Assembly (NCBI GenBank): GCA_041746105.1 | Contig: JBGTHP010000033.1 | Span: forward strand, 1 to 17,303 | Length of the DNA: 17,303 nt | Direction: 5' to 3' | Origin: JBFHRE01 sp041746105 | GTDB lineage: Bacteria > Actinomycetota > Acidimicrobiia > Spongiisociales > ZC4RG35 | Part shown: in pieces, positions 6,500 through 16,785 of the stretch | How the letters are laid out: each line of letters opens with the position of its first letter | Position numbering within the stretch: the stretch's first letter is position 1 | The notes under the pieces: model-generated | Seen by the model: only the letters and a program-made list of their open reading frames with translations | Databases searched by the model: none | What the model was told of the DNA's origin: nothing | Position numbers and translations under genes: made by a program

Positions 6500-9382
6500 T
6501 CAGGCGACGCTCACAAAACGAGAGGCCTGCGGAGCCGATGAGAGAAGTTCGGTAGCTTGGTCAACGAGACGTTCCGCCTCCTCAAACCATCGCTGGTATT
6601 CGGAGAGGTTGCCGTTGCCAAGGGCGACGCGAGCCTGATCAAAGGCCAACGCCGCCGCCGACAGCAGTTCTTCGACCGTGTTGTCGTCGGTGGGTTCGCC
6701 CTCAACCGGGGACGTCCCGAACACCAGGTTGAGCGCCTCCGGCAGGGTGTCGCCCCATTCGATCAGGTCGCCGTAGACCACGATCACCCGGCGGAACTCG
6801 GGGAGGCCACCACTTTCGGCTGCCAGGAAAACCGGCTGAATATAGACCATCGACTCTTCCACCGGAAGCACCAGCATGTCGCCGAGGACCACGTCGGACC
6901 CTTGCTGGCCCCACAACGTGAACTGGGCGGAAATCTGGTCGTCCTGATCGATCCTCTCCCCGACCTGGCCCCCACCTTCGACCGCCGAACCACGGGGAAG
7001 GCGGTAGTCGACCAGGCGTCCATACGCTTCACCAGGGGTGGAGTCGGCCATCAGCACCGACGCCAGGTTGATCTTTCCGGCCGGGTTGAACGTCTGCGAC
7101 AGCACATAGGAAGGCTCTTCCTCGCCCGGGAGACGAAGGAACAGGTAAGTCGGCAGCGACTCACTCAGATACCTGGCGCCGGCGGCGGTTTCTTCGTCGC
7201 CGTAGAGCAGTTCGGCCGGACGGCGGAGAATGCTCGAAGGGTCCTTCGTGACCTGCCACGGGTCGACCCGGCGGAAGAACTCGTTGACGTCGTCCATGTG
7301 GTAGTCGCGGTAGATCTCCGATTGGAGCGTGAACAGATCCTGTGGGTACCGAAGGTGCTCGACCAGACCATTCGGTAGCGGCGAAGTCGTGAACATCTCC
7401 GGATAAACCTGGGCCCAGGCTTGGATGACCGGATCCGTTTGGTCGACGATGTAGAAGCGGACCGACCCGTCAAAGGCGTCGACGGTGGCTTTTACCGAGT
7501 TGCGGATGTAGTTGAAGCCTCCGCCTCCGGGCAGACCGGACAGGCGGCGCATCCGCCGGGTGTCGGCGTTGGGGCCGACCCCGCCATCGATCGGCTCCGA
7601 GTACGGATAACCGGAACTGATCGTGTAGAGGTCTAACACCCAGATAACTTTGCCGCCTGACAACACCGGATAGGGGTCCGCATCCGGCCGCAGGAAGGGA
7701 GCCAGTTCTTGAACGATCGAGCGGATGTTGCGATGCATCAGAACCCGGGAATCACTCCTGATCTGCGGCGAGATCAACAAGTTGAGATCGCGATAACGCA
7801 GCGCAAAAGCCGCTTTCCGGGCCCATGAGGAAATCACCACTCCGCCTTCGCCCTGATACTCATATTCGGCCGAACCCTGCGACAGCGGGAAATCGACCTC
7901 TTGGGCGCGGGAACCTGTCCGCACGATGACCGGTCGACGCGGGTCATAGGTCTCGCCGAAATAGATTCTCGGCTGGTCGAGTGTCACCCCTTCGGCAGAC
8001 ACCACAGGTGGCACGTCTTTGACGATGAATTCTGGCTGGCCGGCGGACACCACCGCCGCCTCGTTGACGACGGCGCCAAACCCGTGGGTGTAGAGAAGAC
8101 GCTGGTTCTGCCAGTCGCTGGGGATGTCGGGGTTGCCGTCTTCCAATTCTCGGATCGCGATCATCACCTGGCGGGGTTCGCCGTTGATGATGTAGCGGTC
8201 GGTGTCCACCTGATCGATGCGGTAATAGGGGCGGATCTCCTGGTTCTTCTGGTAGGTCCTGGTCAGCACGTCGGGGTCCCACAACCGCAAATTCTCGAAA
8301 GTGGTCGAGTTGGCTTCGATGTCGGCCGCGGTCAGATTGGGCCGCGGGTCATACGGCCTAACTTCGACGTCGTCTACGTCGTAGGCGTCGCGCGTCGCCA
8401 TGATGTTGCGCTCGATGTAGATCTGCTCCCTGACGAACGGGTCGTTGTCGACCCGAAAACGTTGGATCGCCTCCGGATAGATCGCCCCGGCCAGGACCGA
8501 AACCAGCACCCAGCCACCGATCGAAACCCACGCCAGTGTCCAACCGGAACGCCGAATGTTCCAGAGCAACAACACGGCGGCGACGATCGCCACCAAAACC
8601 AGGAGATTCAGGGCCGGCAGCCGGGCGGTGATGTCGGTGAAACCGCCGCCAAAAAATCCGTTGTTGCGCTGGAACAACAGTTCAAACCGATCGAGGTGAT
8701 ATCCGGCGGCACGAATCAGAGCGAAGGCCGCAGCCAGAGCAGAAAGGTGAGCCTTGACGCCGCTTCGTACGACCGGTCTCCCACCGGCGCCGATGCGGGC
8801 CCCACCATTGAGGAAGTGGACCGCCACCACCAGAACGCTGGTGAACACCACGACGTTGGTGCCGAAGGACACCAACAACTGCCAGAACGGGAGACGGAAC
8901 ACATAAAACGAGATGTCGGTGCCGAACTGGGGGTCGTTTATTCCAAACGAAACCGGCTGGAAAAACAGGAGGAAAGTGTCTCGTCGGGCAGTGAGGCCGG
9001 TTCCCAACAACATCCCGACGACGGCGGCGGCGATCGCCCACAGCCGGCGGCCATAAGGTTCGGCCCACTGCCTGAACCGCTCGACGACTTCCTCATCGGG
9101 GCCGAGCTCGAGCGTGGCAAACCGTGGTGCCAGTTTGGCGGCGATCGTGAGATTGGCCAACACAAACGCGAACACGACGACGAATCCTGCAGCACCAACC
9201 GCCAAAGTTGCCAGCAGGTTCGTGCGGAAGGTGTCGACGTATCCAACCGAAGAGAACCACAGGTAGTCGGTCCAGACCTGTGACAGCCAGCTCAAGAGCA
9301 AGAAGAACCCGCCGATGAGGGCGGCGACGACAACCAGGCCGCGGCGCCGCTCTTGGGTGCGATAGGCCTCTCGAGCAAACAT
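6500..9382 (-). CDS. UPF0182 family integral membrane protein, 960 aa
   Basis: Length and architecture match the UPF0182 (COG1615) family common in actinobacteria. The N-terminal third has about seven membrane segments (near residues 15-35, 55-80, 112-130, 165-190, 210-225, 255-275, 282-302). Family-like stretches include WLSQVWTDYLWFSSVGY (32-48) and, after the last helix, YPEAIQRFRVDNDPFVRE. The rest is a large, probably extracytoplasmic, domain, ending in an acidic helical tail (about 910-955). The function of the family is not established. The ATG has GGGAG four bases upstream. The gene is followed by the tRNA promoter on the same strand and diverges from the nos cluster, so no operon partner is visible. 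Confidence 0.94.
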   Translation of the reverse strand: MFAREAYRTQERRRGLVVVAALIGGFFLLLSWLSQVWTDYLWFSSVGYVDTFRTNLLATLAVGAAGFVVVFAFVLANLTIAAKLAPRFATLELGPDEEVVERFRQWAEPYGRRLWAIAAAVVGMLLGTGLTARRDTFLLFFQPVSFGINDPQFGTDISFYVFRLPFWQLLVSFGTNVVVFTSVLVVAVHFLNGGARIGAGGRPVVRSGVKAHLSALAAAFALIRAAGYHLDRFELLFQRNNGFFGGGFTDITARLPALNLLVLVAIVAAVLLLWNIRRSGWTLAWVSIGGWVLVSVLAGAIYPEAIQRFRVDNDPFVREQIYIERNIMATRDAYDVDDVEVRPYDPRPNLTAADIEANSTTFENLRLWDPDVLTRTYQKNQEIRPYYRIDQVDTDRYIINGEPRQVMIAIRELEDGNPDIPSDWQNQRLLYTHGFGAVVNEAAVVSAGQPEFIVKDVPPVVSAEGVTLDQPRIYFGETYDPRRPVIVRTGSRAQEVDFPLSQGSAEYEYQGEGGVVISSWARKAAFALRYRDLNLLISPQIRSDSRVLMHRNIRSIVQELAPFLRPDADPYPVLSGGKVIWVLDLYTISSGYPYSEPIDGGVGPNADTRRMRRLSGLPGGGGFNYIRNSVKATVDAFDGSVRFYIVDQTDPVIQAWAQVYPEMFTTSPLPNGLVEHLRYPQDLFTLQSEIYRDYHMDDVNEFFRRVDPWQVTKDPSSILRRPAELLYGDEETAAGARYLSESLPTYLFLRLPGEEEPSYVLSQTFNPAGKINLASVLMADSTPGEAYGRLVDYRLPRGSAVEGGGQVGERIDQDDQISAQFTLWGQQGSDVVLGDMLVLPVEESMVYIQPVFLAAESGGLPEFRRVIVVYGDLIEWGDTLPEALNLVFGTSPVEGEPTDDNTVEELLSAAALAFDQARVALGNGNLSEYQRWFEEAERLVDQATELLSSAPQASRFVSVA

Positions 9383-9530
9383 TGGCTCCCGATTGTAAAG
9401 GCCAGAAAAGCCAATGGCGCCGCCCGCCCCACGCGGAAGACAATCGCCGCCATCCGAGGCGCCCCACTCGACCCTTCTGCGCTCGTCCAGTTAGGGCACA
9501 AAGTCCCGATCGAAGAGGCCCCGTCCCGGG
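9383..9530. other. Divergent intergenic region, no gene seen
   Basis: This stretch separates the UPF0182 gene from the nos promoter region. A TACAAT box (minus strand, 9392-9397) lies just upstream of the UPF0182 start but has no good -35. I see no ORF or RNA structure here that I can support. Confidence 0.5.
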
Positions 9531-9558
9531 TTGAAGTGGCGTCTGGTTTCCATACGAT
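9531..9558 (+). promoter_or_regulatory. Candidate promoter of the nos cluster
   Basis: TTGAAG (9531-9536) and TACGAT (9553-9558) are spaced by 16 bases, a fair housekeeping-type promoter. The predicted start would be near 9565, inside the palindrome described next. Confidence 0.45.
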
Positions 9559-9564
9559 CCATTA

Positions 9565-9581
9565 CTAAGTCATCGAGTTAG
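9565..9581. promoter_or_regulatory. Imperfect palindrome at predicted nos transcription start; candidate Rrf2 operator
   Basis: CTAAGTCATCGAGTTAG is an imperfect 17-bp inverted repeat (CTAA.TC...GA.TTAG). It covers the predicted +1 of the candidate promoter, where a bound repressor would block RNA polymerase. The cluster encodes an Rrf2 protein, so it is a natural candidate site, but the sequence does not match a binding consensus I can cite. Confidence 0.4.
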
Positions 9582-9610
9582 AAATTATTCGAAGGTTGGA
9601 GCCCTGGCCC

Positions 9611-9757
9611 ATGGATGCCGCAGCGATCGAATCGTTCAAGACGTTCTCGTGTGTGGTGACGGCCCTCCAACAACACCAGCCATTGCCCCACAACCTGGAC
9701 ATCGACCTGGCGCAGGACTCGGGCGGATGTGTGAAACCAGGACAGCCAATCAAATGA
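9611..9757 (+). CDS. Possible 48-aa small protein upstream of nosZ
   Basis: An ATG at 9611 opens 48 codons ending at the TGA at 9755-9757. GGAG lies about 9 bases upstream. About 70% of third codon positions are G or C, in keeping with the neighbouring genes. The product is soluble, with two Cys (residues 14 and 40) and a Gln/His/Pro/Asp-rich centre (LQQHQPLPHNLDIDLAQ). It has no signal peptide and no family I recognise. Its stop overlaps the AGGAGG ribosome-binding site of nosZ (9757-9762), so it could couple translation or act as a leader peptide; a chance ORF in the 5' leader is the alternative. Confidence 0.4.
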   Translation: MDAAAIESFKTFSCVVTALQQHQPLPHNLDIDLAQDSGGCVKPGQPIK

Positions 9758-9770
9758 GGAGGGTCGGAGA

Positions 9771-11756
<1,986 letters not shown>

Positions 11757-11773
11757 CCGAACGGGATAGCGAG

Positions 11774-12406
11774 ATGGAGACCACCCCACAAACGGCAGCT
11801 TCCAGCGAGAGACGCCCCCGCACCGGCGTCTCCCGCGCTGCCTATCGCCGCCCGATCTGGCTGTTCGCAGCCGCAGGGTTGGCACTGGTGGTCTCCATCT
11901 TTCTTCCCTACTGGAGACTCAACCTGGAGGCTCCTCAATACCCCGACGGGCTGCTGGTCAACGTGTTCGTCGACCGGATGGAGGGTGATGTGAAAGAACT
12001 CGAAGGCCTCAACCACTACGTCGGCCTTCCCGGCTTCGATGAGGGGGCACAGGCCGAACGCCAGATCGCAGTCGCCGGTATCGCCGCCATCGTCGGTCTA
12101 CTCGCGGCCGGGATCCTCATTCACAACAAGTGGGTAGTTCTGTTTGCGCTTCCTGCGCTGAGCTTTCCCTTCGTCTTTTTGGCCGACCTCCAGTACTGGC
12201 TCTGGCACTACGGACACAGCCTCGATCCAGCCGCTCCGTTCGCCAGCGCAGTGGGTGAGTTCACCCCTCCGGTGATCGGACCCGCCGAGATCGCCCAGTT
12301 CGACACACTGGCGCTACCCCATATCGGCTTGATACTTGCCTTTATCGCCAGCGGTCTCGTGGCGGCAGGCCTTTGGTTCCACCGCAAGGCCTATCGGAGA
12401 CCGTGA
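11774..12406 (+). CDS. nosB: NosB-like membrane protein of clade II nos clusters, 210 aa
   Basis: A polytopic membrane protein with four clear hydrophobic segments (about residues 28-47, 97-116, 119-137, 183-202) and a conserved-looking outside loop between the first two, containing LEGLNHYVGLPGF (76-88). That loop and the place directly after nosZ match the membrane protein called NosB in clade II clusters, as I recall it; the role of NosB is not well settled. Several His (81, 145, 148, 183) lie at membrane borders. The gene begins 17 bases after the nosZ stop and ends one base before the nosD start, so it is in the same operon. The assignment rests on context and the loop motif, so the symbol is tentative. 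Confidence 0.7.
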   Translation: METTPQTAASSERRPRTGVSRAAYRRPIWLFAAAGLALVVSIFLPYWRLNLEAPQYPDGLLVNVFVDRMEGDVKELEGLNHYVGLPGFDEGAQAERQIAVAGIAAIVGLLAAGILIHNKWVVLFALPALSFPFVFLADLQYWLWHYGHSLDPAAPFASAVGEFTPPVIGPAEIAQFDTLALPHIGLILAFIASGLVAAGLWFHRKAYRRP

Positions 12407-12407
12407 A

Positions 12408-13778
12408 ATGATTCTGCGCACGATGACGGCGTCGGCCCTGCTGGTCCTGGGTTCGATCGCATTTCCGGTGTCGGCCGGCGCCGGCACCGACCTGCAGGCG
12501 CTGATCGACAACGCCGCCCCGGGGAGTGTGTTGACGATCCCCTCCGGGACCTATACCGGTGGAATCCGCATCGAAAAGCCGCTCACCCTGGAAGGTGTGG
12601 AGTGGCCGGTCATCGAAGGAGCCGGGACCGGAAGCGTGATCACCATCGTGTCCCCCGACGTCACCATCCGTGGTTTTGTGATTCGCGGCTCCGGCATCTC
12701 CAACGACAGGGAAGACGCCGGCATCTCCGGTACCGGAGACCGCCTCGTCATCGAGAACAACCGACTCGAGGAGGTGCTGTTCGGGATCTATCTCCGCGAG
12801 GCGCCGGACTCCAAGGTTCTCCACAACACCGTCGGCGCCAAAAACCTCGAACCGGGCCGTCGCGGCGACGGAATCAGGCTCTGGGAATGCGAACGGTCCC
12901 TGGTCGAAGGCAACCAGGTCGCCGATGGTCGCGATTTGGTGCTGTGGTACTCGAGTGGCCTGGTGGTCCGCTCCAACCGGGTGACCGATGGTCGCTACGG
13001 CCTCCACTTCATGTATTCAGACGACGTCACCGTCGAAGGCAACACCCTGGCCGGAAACTCGGTCGGCGCCTTCTTGATGTACAGCCGGCGGCTCACTTTT
13101 CGCAACAACGAGGTGAGCGGGAGCGATGGACCGAGCGGATACGGCCTCGGTCTGAAGGATGTCGATGGCGTCGAGGTCCACGGAAACAAGTTCGTCGAGA
13201 ATCGGATCGGCGTATATCTCGACAACTCGCCCACATCGCCCGACGTCTACCAGAGCTTCAGCGGGAACGTCTTCGCCTTCAACGATTTCGGTGTCGTCCT
13301 CCTGCCGTCTGTGAAGAGAAACATCTTCTGGGACAACGCCTTCGTCGACAACCGCGAACAGGTTGCGCGCCAGGGCGACGGAGTCCTCAAGGGCAACGAG
13401 TGGAGTCACGAGGGTCGTGGGAACTATTGGAGCGACTACGCCGGCTACGACGCCGACCAAAACGGCATCGGCGATCTCACCTATCGCATCGATGACCTGT
13501 TCGCCCAGGTGACCGACACCCGCACCGATCTCCGTCTTCTCTCGGGAACGCCGGCCGCTCGCGTGGTCGACGCCGCCGCTGAAGCTTTTCCAACGATGAG
13601 ACCCCTGCCCAAGGTCGAGGACACAGCCCCGCTGCTGACTCCGCCCATGCCGTTGGTCTCGAGCGACCAGCCCGTCGGCCCCCTCCTTCTCACCGGATCG
13701 GCGCTGGTCGGTCTGGCTCTGCTGACCGCATTCACCGGCCGGCGGACACGCCCGGCACGATTGCGTGGTGCTCGATGA
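12408..13778 (+). CDS. nosD: NosD, copper-site maturation protein with right-handed beta-helix
   Basis: NosD is needed with the NosFY transporter to assemble the CuZ centre. The ATG at 12408 has GGAGA about 7 bases upstream and gives a Sec signal peptide (MILRTMTASALL...VSAGAG). Farther upstream in-frame starts would run into nosB and spoil the signal. The body is a series of short beta-helix turns with repeated N-x-V/x-G motifs (VIENNRLEEV, VLHNTVGAK, VVRSNRVTDG, VEGNTLAGNS), the CASH/NosD fold. Signature stretches are YGLHFMYSDDVTVEGN and NYWSDYAGYDADQNGIGD. A hydrophobic segment near the C-terminus (PLLLTGSALVGLALLTAF) followed by Arg residues is a membrane anchor. The length is 456 aa. 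The stop overlaps the nosF start (ATGA). Confidence 0.94.
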   Translation: MILRTMTASALLVLGSIAFPVSAGAGTDLQALIDNAAPGSVLTIPSGTYTGGIRIEKPLTLEGVEWPVIEGAGTGSVITIVSPDVTIRGFVIRGSGISNDREDAGISGTGDRLVIENNRLEEVLFGIYLREAPDSKVLHNTVGAKNLEPGRRGDGIRLWECERSLVEGNQVADGRDLVLWYSSGLVVRSNRVTDGRYGLHFMYSDDVTVEGNTLAGNSVGAFLMYSRRLTFRNNEVSGSDGPSGYGLGLKDVDGVEVHGNKFVENRIGVYLDNSPTSPDVYQSFSGNVFAFNDFGVVLLPSVKRNIFWDNAFVDNREQVARQGDGVLKGNEWSHEGRGNYWSDYAGYDADQNGIGDLTYRIDDLFAQVTDTRTDLRLLSGTPAARVVDAAAEAFPTMRPLPKVEDTAPLLTPPMPLVSSDQPVGPLLLTGSALVGLALLTAFTGRRTRPARLRGAR

Positions 13779-14629
13779 TCACGATCGAACACCTGACCAA
13801 ACGTTATGGCGATTTTGTCGCAGTCGACGACGTATCGATCGGGGTCGCCGCCGGAGAGGCGGTGGCATTGTGGGGACCGAATGGCGCAGGAAAAACCACC
13901 GTGATCAGGTGTCTTCTGGGTCTGGCGAGCCACGAGGGAACCATCCGGGTAGGCGCCTACGACACCAGCACTCACGCCAAACAAGCGAGACGGCTGATAG
14001 GCCATGTCCCCCAGGAACTAGCCTTTTTCAACGACCTGACGGTGGACGAGACGGTCGAGTTCTCTGCACAGCTGAAACGGGTCGACTTCGAGAGCCTCAA
14101 CCAGACCCTGGAAACGGTCGGCCTCCTCGATCACACCAACAAGCCGGTCGGGTCGCTGTCTGGTGGCCTCAAACAGCGCTTGGCGATCGCCCTCGCATTG
14201 TTGGGTGACCCCCAGATTCTCCTACTCGACGAGCCGACGTCCAATCTCGACGCCGCCTCCCGCGACTCGATTGTTCGGCTGCTCCACGATCTCCGATCGC
14301 CATCCCGGGTCCTCCTGCTCACGTCACACCACCTCGAGGAAGTGGGCCTGCTGGCCGACCGTGTGGTTGCCTTCGAGAGCGGCAAGGTTGTACTCGAATG
14401 CGGTTCCCAGGAATTGGGCGAGCGCCTTGGGTTGCAGTCGTGGCTCCACGTTCGCATCCGCAACGGATCTCTCGATGATGCCTCCGCCGCCCTCAACAGT
14501 CATGGAATCAAAGCCTGGCCAAACAAACAAGGTGTGCTCGTCGAAGTCTCGAGTCAGCGGAAGGGTATAGCCCTCCGTGCCCTCGAAGACGCGGGATTTC
14601 CCGTTGTCGATTTCGAGGTTTGGAGATGA
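13775..14629 (+). CDS. nosF: NosF, ABC transporter ATP-binding subunit
   Basis: A single ABC ATPase domain with every motif present: Walker A GPNGAGKT (34-41), Q-loop Gln80 (VPQELAF), signature LSGGLKQR (128-135), Walker B ILLLDEP (148-154), and H-loop His185 (TSHHLEEV). Residues about 205-284 form the small C-terminal domain usual in this subfamily. With NosY it powers the NosDFY complex thought to handle a sulfur or copper species for CuZ assembly. It overlaps nosD by ATGA at the start and nosY by ATGA at the end, so stoichiometric coupled translation is likely. Length of 284 aa is close to known NosF. Confidence 0.95.
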   Translation: MITIEHLTKRYGDFVAVDDVSIGVAAGEAVALWGPNGAGKTTVIRCLLGLASHEGTIRVGAYDTSTHAKQARRLIGHVPQELAFFNDLTVDETVEFSAQLKRVDFESLNQTLETVGLLDHTNKPVGSLSGGLKQRLAIALALLGDPQILLLDEPTSNLDAASRDSIVRLLHDLRSPSRVLLLTSHHLEEVGLLADRVVAFESGKVVLECGSQELGERLGLQSWLHVRIRNGSLDDASAALNSHGIKAWPNKQGVLVEVSSQRKGIALRALEDAGFPVVDFEVWR

Positions 14630-15459
14630 CAGTCGAAATGGACCTCGTTTTGACCGTTGCCCGACGCGAACTGCGGGACACCATTCGCAGCAAGCTACTT
14701 TGGATCTACGCGGCGTGTTTCGCCATCTTGTCGGCGGTGCTCACGCTGACCGGACTTTCCGGTGCCCAACTCGCCGGGTCAGGTGGCTACGGACGAACAG
14801 CAGCCTCGCTGGTGGCGTTGGTTCAGACGCTCGTCCCGCTCATGGGTCTGACTCTGGGAGCGCTCACCGTCGCCGGCGCCAGGGAACGGGGTGCGCTCCG
14901 ATTCGTCCTTGCGCACCCTGTCAGCCGCACCGAAGTTCTCGGAGGCACCTTCCTCGGATTGGCAACCGCGTTGTGCGGTTCGGTGGCCGCCGGATTCGGT
15001 CTCGAGGGCGTAATCGGGGCCATCAGCGGGGCGCCGGGCTCCCCCAGTTCTCTCCTCATCCTGTCGGGACTGTCCGCCCTCCTCGCCACATCGATGCTTG
15101 CCGTCGGGATGGCAATCGGGGCAGGGTCCACCCGATCCAGCGCCGCCCTCGGTTTGTCGATCCTCGCGTGGCTTCTCCTGGTATTCGTCGGGGACCTCGG
15201 AATCATGGGGACAGCCCTCGCCACCCGGATGCCGGTCTCGGTCCTCTTCTTCAGTGTCGCCTCCAACCCGGTCGAAGCCTTTCGCATCGCTGCGGTGCCG
15301 ACCTTTGGGTCATCCCTCGACGTGCTCGGGCCGGCAGGCAGTTATGCGGTCGATTCTCTGGGTTCCGCCTCCGGTCTCCTTGCAGCCGCGGTGATGACCG
15401 TTTGGATCGTCGTGCCGGCGCTCATTGGACTTCGCCGGTTTTTGAGGAGCGACGCATGA
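14626..15459 (+). CDS. nosY: NosY, ABC-2 type permease subunit
   Basis: A membrane protein with six hydrophobic segments in the ABC-2 permease style. The N-terminus (TVARRELRDTIRSK) is the typical cytoplasmic elbow helix. A coupling-helix region with ARERGALRFVLAHPVSRTE follows the second segment, and NPVEAFRI near the last third is characteristic of NosY. It pairs with NosF. The ATG at 14626 overlaps the nosF stop (ATGA) and has GAGG seven bases upstream; an in-frame TTG at 14620 is less likely. The end overlaps nosL by ATGA. Confidence 0.93.
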   Translation: MTVEMDLVLTVARRELRDTIRSKLLWIYAACFAILSAVLTLTGLSGAQLAGSGGYGRTAASLVALVQTLVPLMGLTLGALTVAGARERGALRFVLAHPVSRTEVLGGTFLGLATALCGSVAAGFGLEGVIGAISGAPGSPSSLLILSGLSALLATSMLAVGMAIGAGSTRSSAALGLSILAWLLLVFVGDLGIMGTALATRMPVSVLFFSVASNPVEAFRIAAVPTFGSSLDVLGPAGSYAVDSLGSASGLLAAAVMTVWIVVPALIGLRRFLRSDA

Positions 15460-15941
15460 GGTTTATCAGACTGCTCGTTCTGGTTCTGCTCATTGCCGGG
15501 TGCTCGCAGACGGCGACCGGACCTCCCGAGATCGAATACGACCGGGACGTCTGCGACCAGTGCGGGATGATCATCAGTGAACCCCGGTTTGCCGCCACAT
15601 ATCGGACCGTAGAAGGCGAAGAACAACGCTTCGACGAGGTGGGCGGGATGCTGGTCATGGCGAACATCCTCGGACACTTCGAAAGCGCCCAATTCTGGGC
15701 AAACGACTACACCAGCGGGGCACCGATTCCGGTAGCCGACGCCATCTTTGTGAGCGGAGGAGAAATCACCTCGCCTATGGACTTCCGCATCGTGGCCTTC
15801 GCAACCGTCGAGGCCGCCCACGCCTTTTCCGCCTCCCACGGCGGAATCGAACACACCTGGGAAGACCTGACCGAACTCGCCCGCGACGGACGCATCGAGA
15901 TCGTCGCGGCCGACTCTGGGCACAGCAATCACAACGGATGA
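15456..15941 (+). CDS. nosL: NosL, copper-chaperone lipoprotein
   Basis: NosL delivers Cu(I) to NosZ. The chosen ATG overlaps the nosY stop and has GAGGAG six bases upstream; the long open frame continuing upstream is only the nosY shadow. The protein begins with a short signal and a lipobox (LLIAGC, Cys16). The copper-binding motif CDQCGM (Cys33, Cys36, Met38) lies early in the mature chain. Then come FAATYR and FDEVGGMLVM, usual NosL landmarks. The tail ends in GHSNHNG, which could add His ligands. 161 aa is normal for the family. Confidence 0.95.
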   Translation: MRFIRLLVLVLLIAGCSQTATGPPEIEYDRDVCDQCGMIISEPRFAATYRTVEGEEQRFDEVGGMLVMANILGHFESAQFWANDYTSGAPIPVADAIFVSGGEITSPMDFRIVAFATVEAAHAFSASHGGIEHTWEDLTELARDGRIEIVAADSGHSNHNG

Positions 15942-15957
15942 AAGAAAGGAACCGAAC

Positions 15958-16350
15958 ATGAACAAGAGAGCACTCATCGGAGTCGTCACATTGATGTCGC
16001 TGGTAGTGGCGTGCGGAGGAGGCAGCAGCGCATCACCCGATCCCACGACGGCGCCTGTGGCCGCCGCCGGAGACGCCGCTGCCGGCAAGATCCAATACGA
16101 CGCCTCTTGCACGTCGTGTCATGGCCCTGACGCGAAAGGTCTGCCGAATCTCGGCAAGGATCTGACCACATCCGAATTCGCCATGGCGATGTCTGACTCG
16201 GAGCTGGTTGCGTTCCTCAAAGTGGGCAGGTCGGTGAGCGACCCCGCCAACACGACCGGTGTCGACATGCCACCCAAGGGCGGCAACCCTGCCCTCAGTG
16301 ATGGCGACCTTGCCGATATCGTGGCCTATATGAGGCAGCTCGAAGGCTGA
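15958..16350 (+). CDS. Lipid-anchored monohaem class I cytochrome c, 130 aa
   Basis: A short signal ends in a lipobox (SLVVAC, Cys19). A Gly/Ser/Pro/Ala linker leads to a cytochrome c domain with CTSCH (Cys51, Cys54, His55) for covalent haem and Met104 (DMPPKGG) as the sixth ligand. The C-terminal helix LADIVAYMRQLEG is the usual one that packs on the haem. As a membrane-tethered small cytochrome placed directly after nosL, it is the obvious electron donor to NosZ CuA (inferred). It lies 16 bases after nosL with AAAGGA before the ATG, and it is probably in the same transcript. Confidence 0.93.
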   Translation: MNKRALIGVVTLMSLVVACGGGSSASPDPTTAPVAAAGDAAAGKIQYDASCTSCHGPDAKGLPNLGKDLTTSEFAMAMSDSELVAFLKVGRSVSDPANTTGVDMPPKGGNPALSDGDLADIVAYMRQLEG

Positions 16351-16386
16351 GTCTCATCAACCGGCGAGAACCCCGAAGGAGCGGCG

Positions 16387-16785
16387 GTGAGGCTTGAACT
16401 GACGCGCAAGACAGATCTCGCTCTCTCTGCATTGAGGACGCTGGCCGCGTCCGGTCGCAGGATGGGCGCCACCGAACTGGCGGCCGCTGTGTCGACCACA
16501 CCGACCTACCTGCCGCAGGCGATGGCGCCAATGGTCCGATTGGGGTGGGTGAACTCCCAACCAGGACCCACCGGTGGCTACGAGGTGAGTACCAACCTGA
16601 GCAAGGTGTCGGTCCTCGCCGTGATCGAGGCGGTTGAAGGGCCCGTGGACGAGGGTCGATGTGTGTTGCGGGGCGGGCCGTGTTCGGTGGGAGCGGTCTG
16701 CTCGATGCACGAGCCTTGGTCGCGCGCCCGTGCCGCAATGGTCGCCGAACTCGACCGGACCCCCGTCACGGCCTCTGAGCAATGA
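16387..16785 (+). CDS. Rrf2 family transcriptional regulator, NsrR-like cysteine pattern
   Basis: A winged-helix regulator of the Rrf2 family: residues 1-60 contain TRKTDLALSALRTLA, the HTH (MGATELAAAVSTTPTYLPQAM), the wing with PGPTGGY (59-65) and the usual VSVLAVIEAVEG helix at 74-85. Three cysteines (92, 99, 105) follow, close to the three cluster ligands of NsrR-type nitric oxide sensors. It therefore probably binds an Fe-S cluster and responds to NO or redox state; the exact ligand set is inferred. The start is GTG with AAGGAG six bases upstream. It overlaps the next gene by ATGA. A likely target is the palindrome at 9565-9581. Confidence 0.9.
   Translation: MRLELTRKTDLALSALRTLAASGRRMGATELAAAVSTTPTYLPQAMAPMVRLGWVNSQPGPTGGYEVSTNLSKVSVLAVIEAVEGPVDEGRCVLRGGPCSVGAVCSMHEPWSRARAAMVAELDRTPVTASEQ

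Noticed and set aside
7901..9283. Long plus-strand open frame of 460 codons
   Set aside because: It is antisense to the UPF0182 gene, has no recognisable domain and shows a composition rich in His, Asp and Val typical of a GC-rich shadow frame.
12336..12407. N-terminal extension of nosD
   Set aside because: It overlaps nosB, and the internal ATG at 12408 has a ribosome-binding site and starts a proper signal peptide.
14916..14927. CCCTGTCAGCCG inside nosY, identical to the start of one 23-bp repeat copy
   Set aside because: It lacks the second half of the repeat and lies in coding sequence; a chance 12-base match.
14577..15455. Upstream extension of the nosL reading frame
   Set aside because: It is the shadow of nosY; NosL begins at 15456 with its own ribosome-binding site and lipobox signal.
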